Part shown: positions 27,663 to 36,459 of the stretch, one piece after another
How the letters are laid out: every line of letters begins with the position of its first letter
How positions within the stretch are numbered: position 1 is the stretch's first letter
Source of the DNA: Firmicutes bacterium FC7
Lineage (GTDB): Bacteria > Bacillota > Clostridia > Tissierellales > Tissierellaceae
DNA length: 64,000 bases
Direction of reading: 5' to 3'
Assembly: GCA_022760735.1 (NCBI GenBank)
Contig: JAKELU010000006.1
Span: forward strand, 68,268-132,267
Position numbers and translations under genes: made by a program
Notes under the pieces: generated by a model
The model's input: only the letters and a program-made list of their open reading frames with translations
Told to the model about the DNA's origin: nothing
Databases searched by the model: none

Positions 27663-28154
27663 ATGAATAATAAATTGATGTCTACAAATGAACTAAGAAA
27701 AGAAATAGAGGAATTTTTACGTGAGCATAAGGATGGTTCCTTAGCAACTTGTGATAACAATATTCCACGAAGTAGTCCAGTACAATATTGCTTAGGTGAT
27801 AACTTAGAGGTATATATACTTTCGGCAGGTGGAGAAAAGTTTAAAGCAATAAAAAACAATCCTAATGTATGCTTATTAGTTAATTCTGATTACTTAAATT
27901 ACCGTCAAATTAAAGGAGTGCAGATATTTGGTACTGCAACAACTAGTATAGAGAATCCATCTTTATATAATGAGGCAAGAAATTATCTAGCAGATAAGTA
28001 TGTACTTGATAATGAAAAGGACAATATAAAAGTAATTAAAGTAGTACCAAATGAAATTGTGTACTTAGATTCTCTAGTAGATGGAGATAGAACTAAACAA
28101 GTTCTAAAGGGAAATAATGTTTATATAATGGAGGATAGTAATATTTTTGTATAA
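27663..28154 (+). CDS. Pyridoxamine 5'-phosphate oxidase-like (FMN-binding split-barrel) protein
   Basis: A 163-residue protein of the split beta-barrel, PNPOx-like fold that normally binds FMN or related flavins. The DGSLATCDNNIPRSSPVQYC and GGEKFKAIKNNPNVCLLV segments are typical. Substrate and reaction are unknown; such proteins are often general flavin reductases. ATG 27663 behind AGGGGTG is preferred over an upstream in-frame ATG at 27621 that has no site. It is a single gene with its own terminator. Confidence 0.82.
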   Translation: MNNKLMSTNELRKEIEEFLREHKDGSLATCDNNIPRSSPVQYCLGDNLEVYILSAGGEKFKAIKNNPNVCLLVNSDYLNYRQIKGVQIFGTATTSIENPSLYNEARNYLADKYVLDNEKDNIKVIKVVPNEIVYLDSLVDGDRTKQVLKGNNVYIMEDSNIFV

Positions 28155-28170
28155 TAAATAGATAATATTT

Positions 28171-28217
28171 GGGCCAAAATTAAGTCCTGTGGACATTAAT
28201 TTTGGCTCTTATTTTTT
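28171..28217 (+). terminator. Rho-independent terminator
   Basis: A long stem of GGCCAAAATTAAGTCC with GGAC-A-TTAATTTTGGC (one bulged base) around a short loop, followed by TTATTTTTT. Confidence 0.85.
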
Positions 28218-28280
28218 AGGTAAGTTGTAAACTTTTTAAAACTATTATAAAATATATAAATGACGAAGGATGATTATAAT

Positions 28281-29507
28281 ATGAAAAAGAACTTATTTGT
28301 AATAAACAGTATTATTTTTTGTATATTTATATTAATAGTAGGTTGTTCAAAGAATATGGAACCACCTGTTGTAAAAGACCCAGTTAATCCTCCTGTAGTA
28401 GCGCCCGAAATTGATCCCATAGAGGAACAGATAAAAAATATGACCTTGGAGGAAAAGATTGGGCAATTACTCATGATTGGTATAGAGGGTAAGGAAATTA
28501 GCGATATAGATATTGAACACATACATAATTTAAGGATAGGAGGATTTATTCTTTTTTCAAGGAATATAGATAATTCAAAACAGGTACTTACCTTGCTTAA
28601 CTCATTAAAAGAAGAAAATAGGATTAATAAAATACCAATATTCCTTTCAATTGACGAGGAAGGTGGAACTGTAAGCAGGCTATCTAAAATCTTCAAAAAT
28701 TTACCTAATGTATCTGTACTAGGAAATCTCGATGATGAAAATATATCTTTTGAATATGGTAAAAACTTAGGAATAAAACTAAAAAGCCTGGGCTTTAATG
28801 TGAATTTTGCTCCGGTTTTAGATATAAATTCTAATCCTAAGAACCCTGTTATAGGAAATAGGGCTATTGGAACAAATGCTAAGACCGTATCTAAACATGG
28901 TATTAAAGTGATGAATGGTATAAAATCTAGAAATATAATACCAGTAGTAAAACATTTTCCGGGTCATGGAGATACATCTGTAGATTCACATCTTGAACTT
29001 CCTAGAGTTGATAAGACTTTAGAAGAATTAGAAAACCTGGAACTGATTCCATTTCAGCTTGCTATAGCAGAGGATGTTAATATGATAATGGTTGCCCATA
29101 TACTTTATCCTAAGGTGGATGATAAATTCCCTTCATCCCTTTCTGATAAGATAATCGATGATTTATTAAGGGATAAGCTAGGGTTTGATGGTGTAGTTAT
29201 TTCAGACGATATGACTATGAGAGCAATAATTGATAATTTTTCTATAGAGGAAGCATCATTAAAGTTTCTGCAAAATGGTGGTGACATAGTACTTATATGC
29301 CATGGTAGCGAAAATCCAAAACTTGTTTACAATCGTTTAATTGATGCTGTAGAGAATGGTGAGTTAACTATAGAGAAATTAGAAGAGAAGGTTTATAGAA
29401 TACTTAAACTAAAAAAAGATTATGGAATTGATGATAACTTAATTGAAAATATTGAAATAGAAGAAGTAGATGTTAAGACGACAGAGCTAATTAATAAAAT
29501 AAATTAG
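28281..29507 (+). CDS. nagZ: Beta-N-acetylhexosaminidase (glycoside hydrolase family 3), lipoprotein
   Basis: NagZ removes N-acetylglucosamine from peptidoglycan fragments. The GH3 signature KHFPGHGDT followed by DSH holds the acid/base His-Asp pair, and SDDMTM holds the nucleophile Asp. The N-terminus is a lipoprotein signal with IVGC and Cys22, so unlike the cytoplasmic E. coli enzyme it acts at the cell surface, as in other Gram-positive bacteria. ATG 28281 after AAGGATGAT is the start; an upstream ATG at 28260 is weaker. It is followed closely by a ROK kinase (14 bases), which fits recovery of the amino sugar. Confidence 0.92.
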   Translation: MKKNLFVINSIIFCIFILIVGCSKNMEPPVVKDPVNPPVVAPEIDPIEEQIKNMTLEEKIGQLLMIGIEGKEISDIDIEHIHNLRIGGFILFSRNIDNSKQVLTLLNSLKEENRINKIPIFLSIDEEGGTVSRLSKIFKNLPNVSVLGNLDDENISFEYGKNLGIKLKSLGFNVNFAPVLDINSNPKNPVIGNRAIGTNAKTVSKHGIKVMNGIKSRNIIPVVKHFPGHGDTSVDSHLELPRVDKTLEELENLELIPFQLAIAEDVNMIMVAHILYPKVDDKFPSSLSDKIIDDLLRDKLGFDGVVISDDMTMRAIIDNFSIEEASLKFLQNGGDIVLICHGSENPKLVYNRLIDAVENGELTIEKLEEKVYRILKLKKDYGIDDNLIENIEIEEVDVKTTELINKIN

Positions 29508-29521
29508 GGGGATGCCATTAA

Positions 29522-30445
29522 ATGAAAGTTGTAGGGATTGACTTAGGTGGTACAAAAATATGTGGTGGAATAATAAGTGATAGTGGACTAATTCTTAAAA
29601 GAGTTGAGCGAGATACAGGTAAAGGTGTAGGTTCTGAAGAAGTTATAAGAAGGATTTCCCTTGTAATTGATGAACTGCTTGAAGGTGAAGAAGATATAAT
29701 AGGCATTGGTATTGGGTCTCCAGGTTTTATTGATACCTTTAATGGGAAAGTTCTTACTGTAGGTGGCAATATAGAGGGATGGGCTGGTACAGATATAAAA
29801 GGTAATTTATCTAAAAAATATCCTAATCATCAGATATTTGTGGGAAATGATGCTAATGTTGCAGCAATCTGTGAAGGGTGGTTAGGCGCTGGTAAAGGCT
29901 TTGATAGTTTTTTAATGATTACATTAGGTACAGGACTTGGAGGAGCAATATATACTAAAAAACAAGGTATCTGGTTTGGCCAGAATTTTCAGGGTGGAGA
30001 ATTGGGTCATGGTATTTTGTATCCAAATGGTCGTAAATGCTCTTGCGGCCAAAGGGGTTGTGTGGAACAATATGTTTCAGGTACTGCCATAGAAAAGCTA
30101 TATTATGAGTTAACTGGTAATTTTATGAAAGGTAAGGATATATTTAAGAGTTATGATTCAAATAAAGATGCTAAAGTGATTGTAGACAATTTTGCAAATA
30201 ATTTAGCTATTTATATTTCCACATTAAAAAACATATTTGATCCTGAAGGGATAATCGTTGGTGGAGGAGTTATAAATTCTAAGGACTATTGGTGGGATAA
30301 AATGATAGATAGTTATTATGACTATGTAAATGATCCAAAAGGCATGCAAATCGTGCCTGCAATATATTTAAATGATGCAGGTATGATAGGTGCTGGCAAA
30401 TTGGCAATGGATAATATACTCTCAATGAATGTTACAGAAATATGA
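29522..30445 (+). CDS. ROK-family sugar kinase (glucokinase or N-acetylhexosamine kinase)
   Basis: A 307-residue ROK protein phosphorylating a hexose with ATP. The ATP site DLGGTK is at residues 6-11. The zinc motif is complete: GELGHGILYPNGRKC leads into CSCGQRGC and the following Glu. There is no N-terminal helix-turn-helix, so it is a kinase and not a repressor. Fourteen bases separate it from nagZ, pointing to N-acetylglucosamine released by NagZ as a likely substrate, although most such genes are annotated as glucokinase. Confidence 0.9.
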   Translation: MKVVGIDLGGTKICGGIISDSGLILKRVERDTGKGVGSEEVIRRISLVIDELLEGEEDIIGIGIGSPGFIDTFNGKVLTVGGNIEGWAGTDIKGNLSKKYPNHQIFVGNDANVAAICEGWLGAGKGFDSFLMITLGTGLGGAIYTKKQGIWFGQNFQGGELGHGILYPNGRKCSCGQRGCVEQYVSGTAIEKLYYELTGNFMKGKDIFKSYDSNKDAKVIVDNFANNLAIYISTLKNIFDPEGIIVGGGVINSKDYWWDKMIDSYYDYVNDPKGMQIVPAIYLNDAGMIGAGKLAMDNILSMNVTEI

Positions 30446-30466
30446 ATATAGAAGGAACTGATAAAA

Positions 30467-31306
30467 ATGAAGTACCTTAAAATGAGAGATGGCATTGAGC
30501 TTCGATATAAGGTTGATGTGTCAGATTCTCCCAAAGCCATAATATTAATAAACCATGGATTTGCTGAACATCTAAATAGATATGATTATGTAGCAGCTAA
30601 ATTTAGTGAGAATGGTTACAGCGTATATAGATATGATTTAAGAGGCCATGGAAAATCTAGGTCGAAATCTGGACATATTGACTCCTTTAATCAATTTATT
30701 AGTGACTGTGATGAGATGGTAGAGAAAATAAAAGAAGAGAATAAAGATGTCCCTTTATTCATGTTAGGACATAGTATGGGGGGATTAATAACTGCATTAT
30801 ACGGGATTGCTTATAAAGATAAATTACAAGGACAGATTTTCTCAGGAGCTGCATTGGGAATGTTACCTTCAATATCTGGGATAAAGGCAAGAATACTACC
30901 AATTATAAATAAGCTATTCAGTAATCTCATGATAAAGATTCCGATAGATGTTTCTTTATGTGGGGACAAGAAGGTTTTTGAAGCTTATTTAGAGGACCCT
31001 TTAGTCTTAAAAAAGGCAACTATGAACTTCTATGTTGAATTTTTGATTAATAGTATAAAAGAATTAAAAGAAAGGGTCAAAGAGTACAATTATCCTTGTT
31101 TAATTACGCATGGGGAGCTGGATAAAATTGTTCCAAAGGAGTTAAGTGTATCTTTTTTTAATAATATATCCTCAAAAGATAAAGAGTTGAAAGTTTATAA
31201 AGGCTTATATCACGAAATACTTAATGAAAAAGAAAAGGACCATATATTAAATGATATGATCCTATGGATGGACAAAAAGCTTATTTACAATAATAAGTCC
31301 AATTAA
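30467..31306 (+). CDS. Alpha/beta hydrolase, monoacylglycerol lipase or lysophospholipase type
   Basis: A 279-residue cytoplasmic hydrolase. The nucleophile elbow is GHSMGG with Ser103, the Asp is in HGELDK and the His in LYHEIL, forming a normal triad; INHGFAEH near residues 28-35 is the oxyanion segment and YDLRGHGKS is the characteristic block of the lysophospholipase branch. AGGAACTG lies before the start. It follows the ROK kinase by 21 bases, so nagZ, ROK and this gene may form one operon. The 3' end overlaps the end of the convergent MFS gene by 45 bases. Confidence 0.9.
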   Translation: MKYLKMRDGIELRYKVDVSDSPKAIILINHGFAEHLNRYDYVAAKFSENGYSVYRYDLRGHGKSRSKSGHIDSFNQFISDCDEMVEKIKEENKDVPLFMLGHSMGGLITALYGIAYKDKLQGQIFSGAALGMLPSISGIKARILPIINKLFSNLMIKIPIDVSLCGDKKVFEAYLEDPLVLKKATMNFYVEFLINSIKELKERVKEYNYPCLITHGELDKIVPKELSVSFFNNISSKDKELKVYKGLYHEILNEKEKDHILNDMILWMDKKLIYNNKSN

Positions 31307-32404
31307 AGAGCATATAGATGCTAAGGCGATTGCTACATTAAATCCACCAATTGCATAGATAAAGGAACCAAAAAGTGAATAAAAGGTAACAGTTAATGCG
31401 TTTACCATGTAGAAGAGGCTCATAAAGGTGCCTCTTTTTTCTGTAGAAATCTCAGAAGCAAAGGTCTGGTATGATGTCCATCCTCCATCGAGGCCCAAGA
31501 TAAAAAGTGTAGTAAAAATTATTATTAAAGCTAAATTTTTTAAAAATGGTATTAATGAAATAGAAATAACCATTAGAGTAAACAAGATCCTAGCAAGTCT
31601 TAATTTTCCGATTCTATCTGTTAATAATGTTGCTAATACGATACCAATTATCGTTCCTATGGCTATAGTTGTATATACAAAACCAATCTCTAGTTGCGTT
31701 AGTTTATATTCATTAGACAAATGTATACTTAAAAAATTTAGCAATAATGAAGGAGCTGTACATATGAAGAAGAGTGATGCAAATATCAATTTGTTTTTTT
31801 TCTCTTTTATTAATTGAATAAATTCATCTTTATTAAATTTAATATTTGATTCTATTTTTGTTTCAGGAAGTCTAAATAGCATTAATAATGCAATAAATCC
31901 AAGTACAGCAAGAGGTAAATATACACTATATATATAGTTGAATTTTCCAATTAGACCAGTTGCATATATTGGTGTAAAAATTACTCCTAGACCAAACGCT
32001 ATCCTTAAAATTCCTGAAGCCAATCCCCTGTTTTCATAACTAATAAATTCAGCAATATAGGATAGGTTTATGCTGCTTAACGAGTAATATCCTAATCCGA
32101 TAAAAATTCTTCCAAAAGCAAAAACAATAGGAGTTTTAGCAAAACCTGCAGTAATACATCCTAATAGGAAAAGTGTCAAGGCAAATCCTAAAACTCTCTT
32201 CTTTCCAATTCTGTCAGATAAAATCCCTAGAAATGGTACTAAAATTCCTACTGCAGAATATCCAAAATTAAAAAGAATCACCATATTATCTTTAATGTTA
32301 AAATAGTCAGATAAAAAAGGTGCTAATGGTGCTAATAAGTTCATCTCTATAGATATAATTAACTGGATTACAAACGTTGTAATAAACATCAAATATTGAT
32401 TCAT
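31262..32404 (-). CDS. MFS transporter (drug or metabolite efflux type)
   Basis: A 380-residue major facilitator protein with about twelve membrane helices. The loop 2-3 signature is GILSDRIGKKRVLG, and a second copy, LLTDRIGKLRLA, occurs in the second half; a charged cytoplasmic loop (KEKKNK) separates the two six-helix bundles. The substrate is unknown. It diverges from the ABC exporter at 32510 and converges on the hydrolase gene with a 45-base overlap; no terminator stands between those two. The ATG follows an AAGGAGGTATT site read on the minus strand. Confidence 0.88.
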   Translation of the reverse strand: MNQYLMFITTFVIQLIISIEMNLLAPLAPFLSDYFNIKDNMVILFNFGYSAVGILVPFLGILSDRIGKKRVLGFALTLFLLGCITAGFAKTPIVFAFGRIFIGLGYYSLSSINLSYIAEFISYENRGLASGILRIAFGLGVIFTPIYATGLIGKFNYIYSVYLPLAVLGFIALLMLFRLPETKIESNIKFNKDEFIQLIKEKKNKLIFASLFFICTAPSLLLNFLSIHLSNEYKLTQLEIGFVYTTIAIGTIIGIVLATLLTDRIGKLRLARILFTLMVISISLIPFLKNLALIIIFTTLFILGLDGGWTSYQTFASEISTEKRGTFMSLFYMVNALTVTFYSLFGSFIYAIGGFNVAIALASICSLIGLIIVNKLFVHP

Positions 32405-32424
32405 AATACCTCCTTAGAATTTGC

Positions 32425-32492
32425 TACATAATTGTAAAAAAAAATAGATTATAATATAATATTCGTGTATCTAAATATATTACATAATTATA
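32425..32492. promoter_or_regulatory. Divergent promoter region with a repeated TACATAATT element
   Basis: TACATAATT occurs at 32425-32433 and again at 32481-32489, each about 20 bases from one of the two divergent transporter starts. A TATAAT lies between them at 32455-32460. They may be operator half-sites coordinating the MFS and ABC exporters; no regulator gene is adjacent. Confidence 0.4.
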
Positions 32493-32509
32493 CCATAAGG
32501 AGTGAGAAA

Positions 32510-34237
32510 ATGTTAAAAAGATTTATATCATACTATAGACCACACAAAAATCTGTTTTATATAGATATGTTGTTTTCTTTTATAATGGCTTCATTAGACT
32601 TAGTTTTTCCTATATTTTCTAGGAATATGATTAATGATGTTATACCCCAAGGAAAAATGAATTTATTAGTGAAATGGACTGTTATAATGGGGGTACTATT
32701 TATATTAAGATATATCTGCAATTATATAGTTATGTACTGGGGTCATGTCCTTGGAGTAAAAATAGAACATGATATGAGACGTGATATTTTTGCTCATTTA
32801 CAAACTTTACCTTTTAGTTATTTCGATAACACTAAAACTGGACATATAATGTCTAGAATAGTAAATGATTTAAGAGAAATAACTGAACTAGCCCATCATG
32901 GTCCTGAGAATCTATTTATATCATTGGTTATGTTAGTAGGTTCTTTCATTATTTTATTAACAATTGAATGGAGACTGACCTTAGTTATCTTTGTATTTAT
33001 ACCATTAATGATGCTTTTTGTTATGAACAGAAGAAAAAAAATGGAGGATTCTTTTAGAGAAGTTAGAAAAAAGATTGCCAATGTTAACTCTCAGCTCGAG
33101 AATAGTATTTCGGGGGTAAGGGTAGCTAAGTCCTTTACAAATGAAGATTATGAAATAGAGAAATTTAATGATTACAATGAAGAATTTTCTCAGGCACGAA
33201 AGAGTGCTTATAAGGTAATGGCAGAATTTTATGCAGGAATGGACATAGTTACTAATATATTAAATTTGATTGTAATATCTGTTGGTGGATATTTTGTGTA
33301 CTCAAAACTTATTGTCATAGGAGATTTATTCGCATATACGTTGTATGTAAATTATTTTATGCAGCCAATAAGAAGACTTACCGAACTTGCTCAACAACTA
33401 CAAGATGGTATGACTGGATTTGAACGTTTTTGCGAAATTATGGATATTGAAGCTGATATAGTAGACAAAGAAAGTGCTATTGAGTTGAAAGATGTAAAAG
33501 GAGATATAGAATTTAAGGATGTAACCTTCAGTTATAATAATGGAGAAGATACTGTACTTTCTAACTTGAATTTAAAAATTAAGGCTGGAAAGACTGTTGC
33601 TATTGTAGGTCCTTCTGGGGCAGGAAAAACTACTCTTTGCCACCTTATTCCTAGATTCTATGAAATTAAAGAAGGTTCCATACTTCTTGATGGAATAGAT
33701 ATAAGAGACGTTACAATAAAATCTTTAAGACAAAATATAGGATTAGTACAACAGGATGTATTCCTTTTTACTGGTACAATTAAAGACAATATACTATATG
33801 GTAATCCATCAGCAAGTGATGAAGAGGTAATTGAAGCAGCAAAACGTGCAAGTATACACGATTATATCATAAGTTTACCTAATGGGTACAATACATTTAT
33901 TGGTGAAAAAGGAGTTAAATTATCAGGAGGTCAAAAACAAAGGATATCAATTGCTAGATTATTCTTAAAAAATCCTCCTATATTAATTTTAGATGAAGCT
34001 ACCTCTGCACTAGACAATGAAACAGAGATAATGATTCAAAAATCTTTGGAAGAACTATCAATAGGTAGAACAACTTTAGTTATTGCTCATAGGCTATCAA
34101 CTATAAAAAATGCTGATGAAATCCTAGTCTTAACTAGTGATGGGATAGTAGAAAATGGAGATCATGAGACTTTACTAGCTAAGAATCAGATATATTCAAA
34201 TCTTTATAATTCACAATTTAGACACCTTACGAATTAA
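32510..34237 (+). CDS. ABC exporter (multidrug/lipid type, fused permease and ATPase)
   Basis: A 575-residue half-transporter. Residues 1-310 form a six-helix membrane domain of the type I exporter fold, with RHDMRRD-like coupling helix sequence (KIEHDMRRDIFAHL). The ATPase follows: Walker A GPSGAGKTT, Q-loop QQDVFLF, signature LSGGQKQR, Walker B ILILDEATSALD and the switch His in IAHRLST. It should act as a homodimer or with another half that is not present. ATG 32510 after AAGGAGTGAG is the start. The substrate is unknown; MsbA-like and multidrug annotations are equally possible. Confidence 0.92.
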   Translation: MLKRFISYYRPHKNLFYIDMLFSFIMASLDLVFPIFSRNMINDVIPQGKMNLLVKWTVIMGVLFILRYICNYIVMYWGHVLGVKIEHDMRRDIFAHLQTLPFSYFDNTKTGHIMSRIVNDLREITELAHHGPENLFISLVMLVGSFIILLTIEWRLTLVIFVFIPLMMLFVMNRRKKMEDSFREVRKKIANVNSQLENSISGVRVAKSFTNEDYEIEKFNDYNEEFSQARKSAYKVMAEFYAGMDIVTNILNLIVISVGGYFVYSKLIVIGDLFAYTLYVNYFMQPIRRLTELAQQLQDGMTGFERFCEIMDIEADIVDKESAIELKDVKGDIEFKDVTFSYNNGEDTVLSNLNLKIKAGKTVAIVGPSGAGKTTLCHLIPRFYEIKEGSILLDGIDIRDVTIKSLRQNIGLVQQDVFLFTGTIKDNILYGNPSASDEEVIEAAKRASIHDYIISLPNGYNTFIGEKGVKLSGGQKQRISIARLFLKNPPILILDEATSALDNETEIMIQKSLEELSIGRTTLVIAHRLSTIKNADEILVLTSDGIVENGDHETLLAKNQIYSNLYNSQFRHLTN

Positions 34238-34341
34238 ATTGTGTCAATAAGTCCTCCCCTCTCATAATATATAACGAGGTTATGATGTTGCCAAATTTTG
34301 CTTCCGGTGTTTAATTGATTTGGAGATGGGGAGGTTGTTTT

Positions 34342-34680
34342 ATGAATTGGGATTATCCTGAGTTATATTATAAAATCTATCCTAAGTTGTTGGAATCTAT
34401 GAATGAGCATTTAGGAGCAGATTATTCATACGATGTGATAACTGATGAAAAAGCTCAGTTAATTATCGATGATGTATACAAAAAATTGGTAAATGAAATT
34501 CCGGAAATAGACTCAGACCCATTGGATAGAAGAGGAAGGGGTAGAGTTAGTTCCGCACAGAGATTTTATGGCAGAAGGAGAATTGTAAGAGACATTATCA
34601 CAATCTTTTTAATATCTGAATTACTAAGAAGAAATCGTGACCATGGTATTTACGCAAATCCATATTTTTACCCTTTTTAA
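34342..34680 (+). CDS. Uncharacterised clostridial protein (112 residues)
   Basis: The product begins MNWDYPELYYKIYPKLLE and contains an Arg-rich central segment (RRGRGR) followed by a hydrophobic stretch IITIFLISELL near residues 82-92. No known domain. ATG 34342 with GGGGAGG eight bases upstream is the likely start; an upstream in-frame ATG at 34315 has no good site. It is a single gene closed by its own terminator. Related short NWDYPELYY proteins occur in clostridia without known function. Confidence 0.75.
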   Translation: MNWDYPELYYKIYPKLLESMNEHLGADYSYDVITDEKAQLIIDDVYKKLVNEIPEIDSDPLDRRGRGRVSSAQRFYGRRRIVRDIITIFLISELLRRNRDHGIYANPYFYPF

Positions 34681-34705
34681 TAGGCTGATTCAAGCCTATT
34701 TTTTT
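34679..34705 (+). terminator. Rho-independent terminator
   Basis: AATAGGCT pairs with AGCCTATT around a six-base loop and is followed by T residues; the stem overlaps the stop codon. Confidence 0.88.
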
Positions 34706-34730
34706 GTGACCTAACCTAGACAATTTTTCT

Positions 34731-34792
34731 TTGTAATTTCTTTGTAACTATTTGTTAATTAATTTGTAACTCAAATTTGTACAAGGTATAAT
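34731..34792 (+). promoter_or_regulatory. Promoter with helically phased TTGTAA repeats, likely PhoB-type operator
   Basis: TTGTAA-type hexamers start at 34731, 34742, 34752 (TTGTTA), 34764 and 34777 (TTGTAC), a spacing of 10-13 bases. The one at 34764-34769 is 17 bases before TATAAT (34787-34792), so it doubles as the -35 element. Direct repeats with about 11-base period are the usual binding pattern of OmpR/PhoB regulators, and a gene for such a regulator is second in the operon that follows. Confidence 0.7.
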
Positions 34793-34830
34793 AATATAAA
34801 GAGAGATGATATCAGCTAGGAGGGCTTAAA

Positions 34831-35745
34831 ATGATGAGAAATGAAATTAGAGTAAGAAGAAACAAGAAAAGGGTATTTATTTTGGCAATAATTGTTATAA
34901 TTTGTGTTACTATAATTGGAGGAGGCACAATTACAAATAGATTTTTTAGAGACCGAATAGCTGAAGCTGTGAACGTGGAGAAGACTCTTAGTATTATGTC
35001 AGAGGGAAATCCAATTAATAAAGCGGTAAATGATATAATTAAGCTTGAAGAGAAAAGAAAAGCTGACTTAGAATTAAATGCACAACGTGAGATTTTAAAT
35101 GAAGAAATTGCCGAAGGAAAAATGGAGGGAGAAAGTATTGCTGAAGAAAATGGGAAAATAGCCTATTTAACTTTTGATGATGGACCTTCTCTAATAGTAA
35201 CTCCTCAAATATTGGATATATTAGATGAATATAATATAAAGGCAACTTTCTTTGTCATTGGGTATATGGCTGAAAGGAATCCAGGTATACTTCAGATGAC
35301 ATATGAGAGAGGACATAGCATAGGGAATCATACTTACTCTCATAATTATGGTTATATATATAAGAATCCTAACAATTTTTTAAATGATTTGTACAAAGCA
35401 GATGAAGTACTAAAGACAATATTAGGAGCAGATTTTGAAACCAATATAGTAAGGTTTCCAGGTGGTTCCTTTGGCAAAGGACAGAATTTCACAAATGCAG
35501 TTAATAAAGCTGGTTTTATTTATTATGATTGGAACTCTTTAAATGGTGATGCAGAAGGCATAAATATACCTAAAGAAAGACTATTAAAGAGATTTAATGA
35601 GACTTCAAAAAATAAAAATGAGCTAATAATATTAATGCATGACACTGACCAAAAACCTACAACTGTGGAAGCACTCAGAGAAATAATTGAACAATTATTA
35701 AATAATGGCTATATTTTTAGGACATTAGAGGAATATAAAAATTAA
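34831..35745 (+). CDS. Membrane-anchored polysaccharide deacetylase (NodB domain)
   Basis: The protein removes acetyl groups from cell-wall or capsule sugars outside the membrane. Residues 13-32 are a membrane anchor, 50-107 a charged coiled-coil-like linker, and 110-304 the NodB domain. Metal and catalytic residues are intact: TFDDGP at 114-119, His167 and His171 (HTYSH), RFPGGS at 208-213, and LMHD with His270. AGGAGGG precedes the ATG. It is first in a unit with a response regulator and sensor kinase and lies behind the repeat-bearing promoter. The preferred sugar (N-acetylglucosamine or N-acetylmuramic acid) is not clear. Confidence 0.92.
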   Translation: MMRNEIRVRRNKKRVFILAIIVIICVTIIGGGTITNRFFRDRIAEAVNVEKTLSIMSEGNPINKAVNDIIKLEEKRKADLELNAQREILNEEIAEGKMEGESIAEENGKIAYLTFDDGPSLIVTPQILDILDEYNIKATFFVIGYMAERNPGILQMTYERGHSIGNHTYSHNYGYIYKNPNNFLNDLYKADEVLKTILGADFETNIVRFPGGSFGKGQNFTNAVNKAGFIYYDWNSLNGDAEGINIPKERLLKRFNETSKNKNELIILMHDTDQKPTTVEALREIIEQLLNNGYIFRTLEEYKN

Positions 35746-35757
35746 GGGGTGATTAAT

Positions 35758-36450
35758 ATGGCAAATTCTATATTGATAGTGGAAGACGAGGATTCTATAA
35801 GAAAATTTGTAAAGATAAATTTAGATCGTGCAGGATTTATAGTTAAGGAAGCTTCTACAGGGGAAGAAGCTATAGAAATAGCGAGAAAAGAGAAAATTGA
35901 TATAGTAGTATTAGATATAATGCTTCCGGGGATTGATGGTTATCAAGTATGTAAAATATTGAGAAGCGAATTTCCAAAGTTAGGAATCATAATGCTAACT
36001 GCAAAAAGTCAAGATATTGATAAAATCCTAGGTTTGGAATACGGAACAGATGATTATATGACAAAGCCATTCAATCCAATGGAGCTAATACTTAGAATAA
36101 AATCACTTGCTAGAAGAATGGAAAAGGTAGAAGTGGATAATCAACAGATTCTAACATATCCTCCATTTAAAATAGATGTATATTCAAGAAAGTTCTATAA
36201 AGATGATGTTGAAATGGAATTAACACCTACTGAATTTTCTATTGCTAAATTGTTTTTGGAGAATCCAGGAAAAGCATTTAAAAGAGATGAAATTTTAAAT
36301 ATAGTATGGGGGTATGATTTTGTAGGAGATTCGAAGATTGTTGATGTTAATATTAGAAGATTAAGAGCCAAAATTGAGGAAGACCCTAGTAAACCATATT
36401 ATATCGAAACTGTATGGGGTATAGGTTATAGATGGAGAGATAGAGATTAG
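35758..36450 (+). CDS. OmpR/PhoB-family response regulator
   Basis: A 230-residue regulator with a receiver domain, phosphorylated at Asp53 (VVLDIMLPG), and a winged-helix DNA-binding domain from about residue 130 on (LTPTEFSIAKLFLEN, VDVNIRRLRAKIE). ATG 35758 behind AAGGGGTGAT is the start. Ten bases separate it from the downstream sensor kinase, its likely partner. The repeats before the deacetylase are a natural target, so autoregulation is likely (inference). Confidence 0.94.
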   Translation: MANSILIVEDEDSIRKFVKINLDRAGFIVKEASTGEEAIEIARKEKIDIVVLDIMLPGIDGYQVCKILRSEFPKLGIIMLTAKSQDIDKILGLEYGTDDYMTKPFNPMELILRIKSLARRMEKVEVDNQQILTYPPFKIDVYSRKFYKDDVEMELTPTEFSIAKLFLENPGKAFKRDEILNIVWGYDFVGDSKIVDVNIRRLRAKIEEDPSKPYYIETVWGIGYRWRDRD

Positions 36451-36459
36451 GAGAATTAT

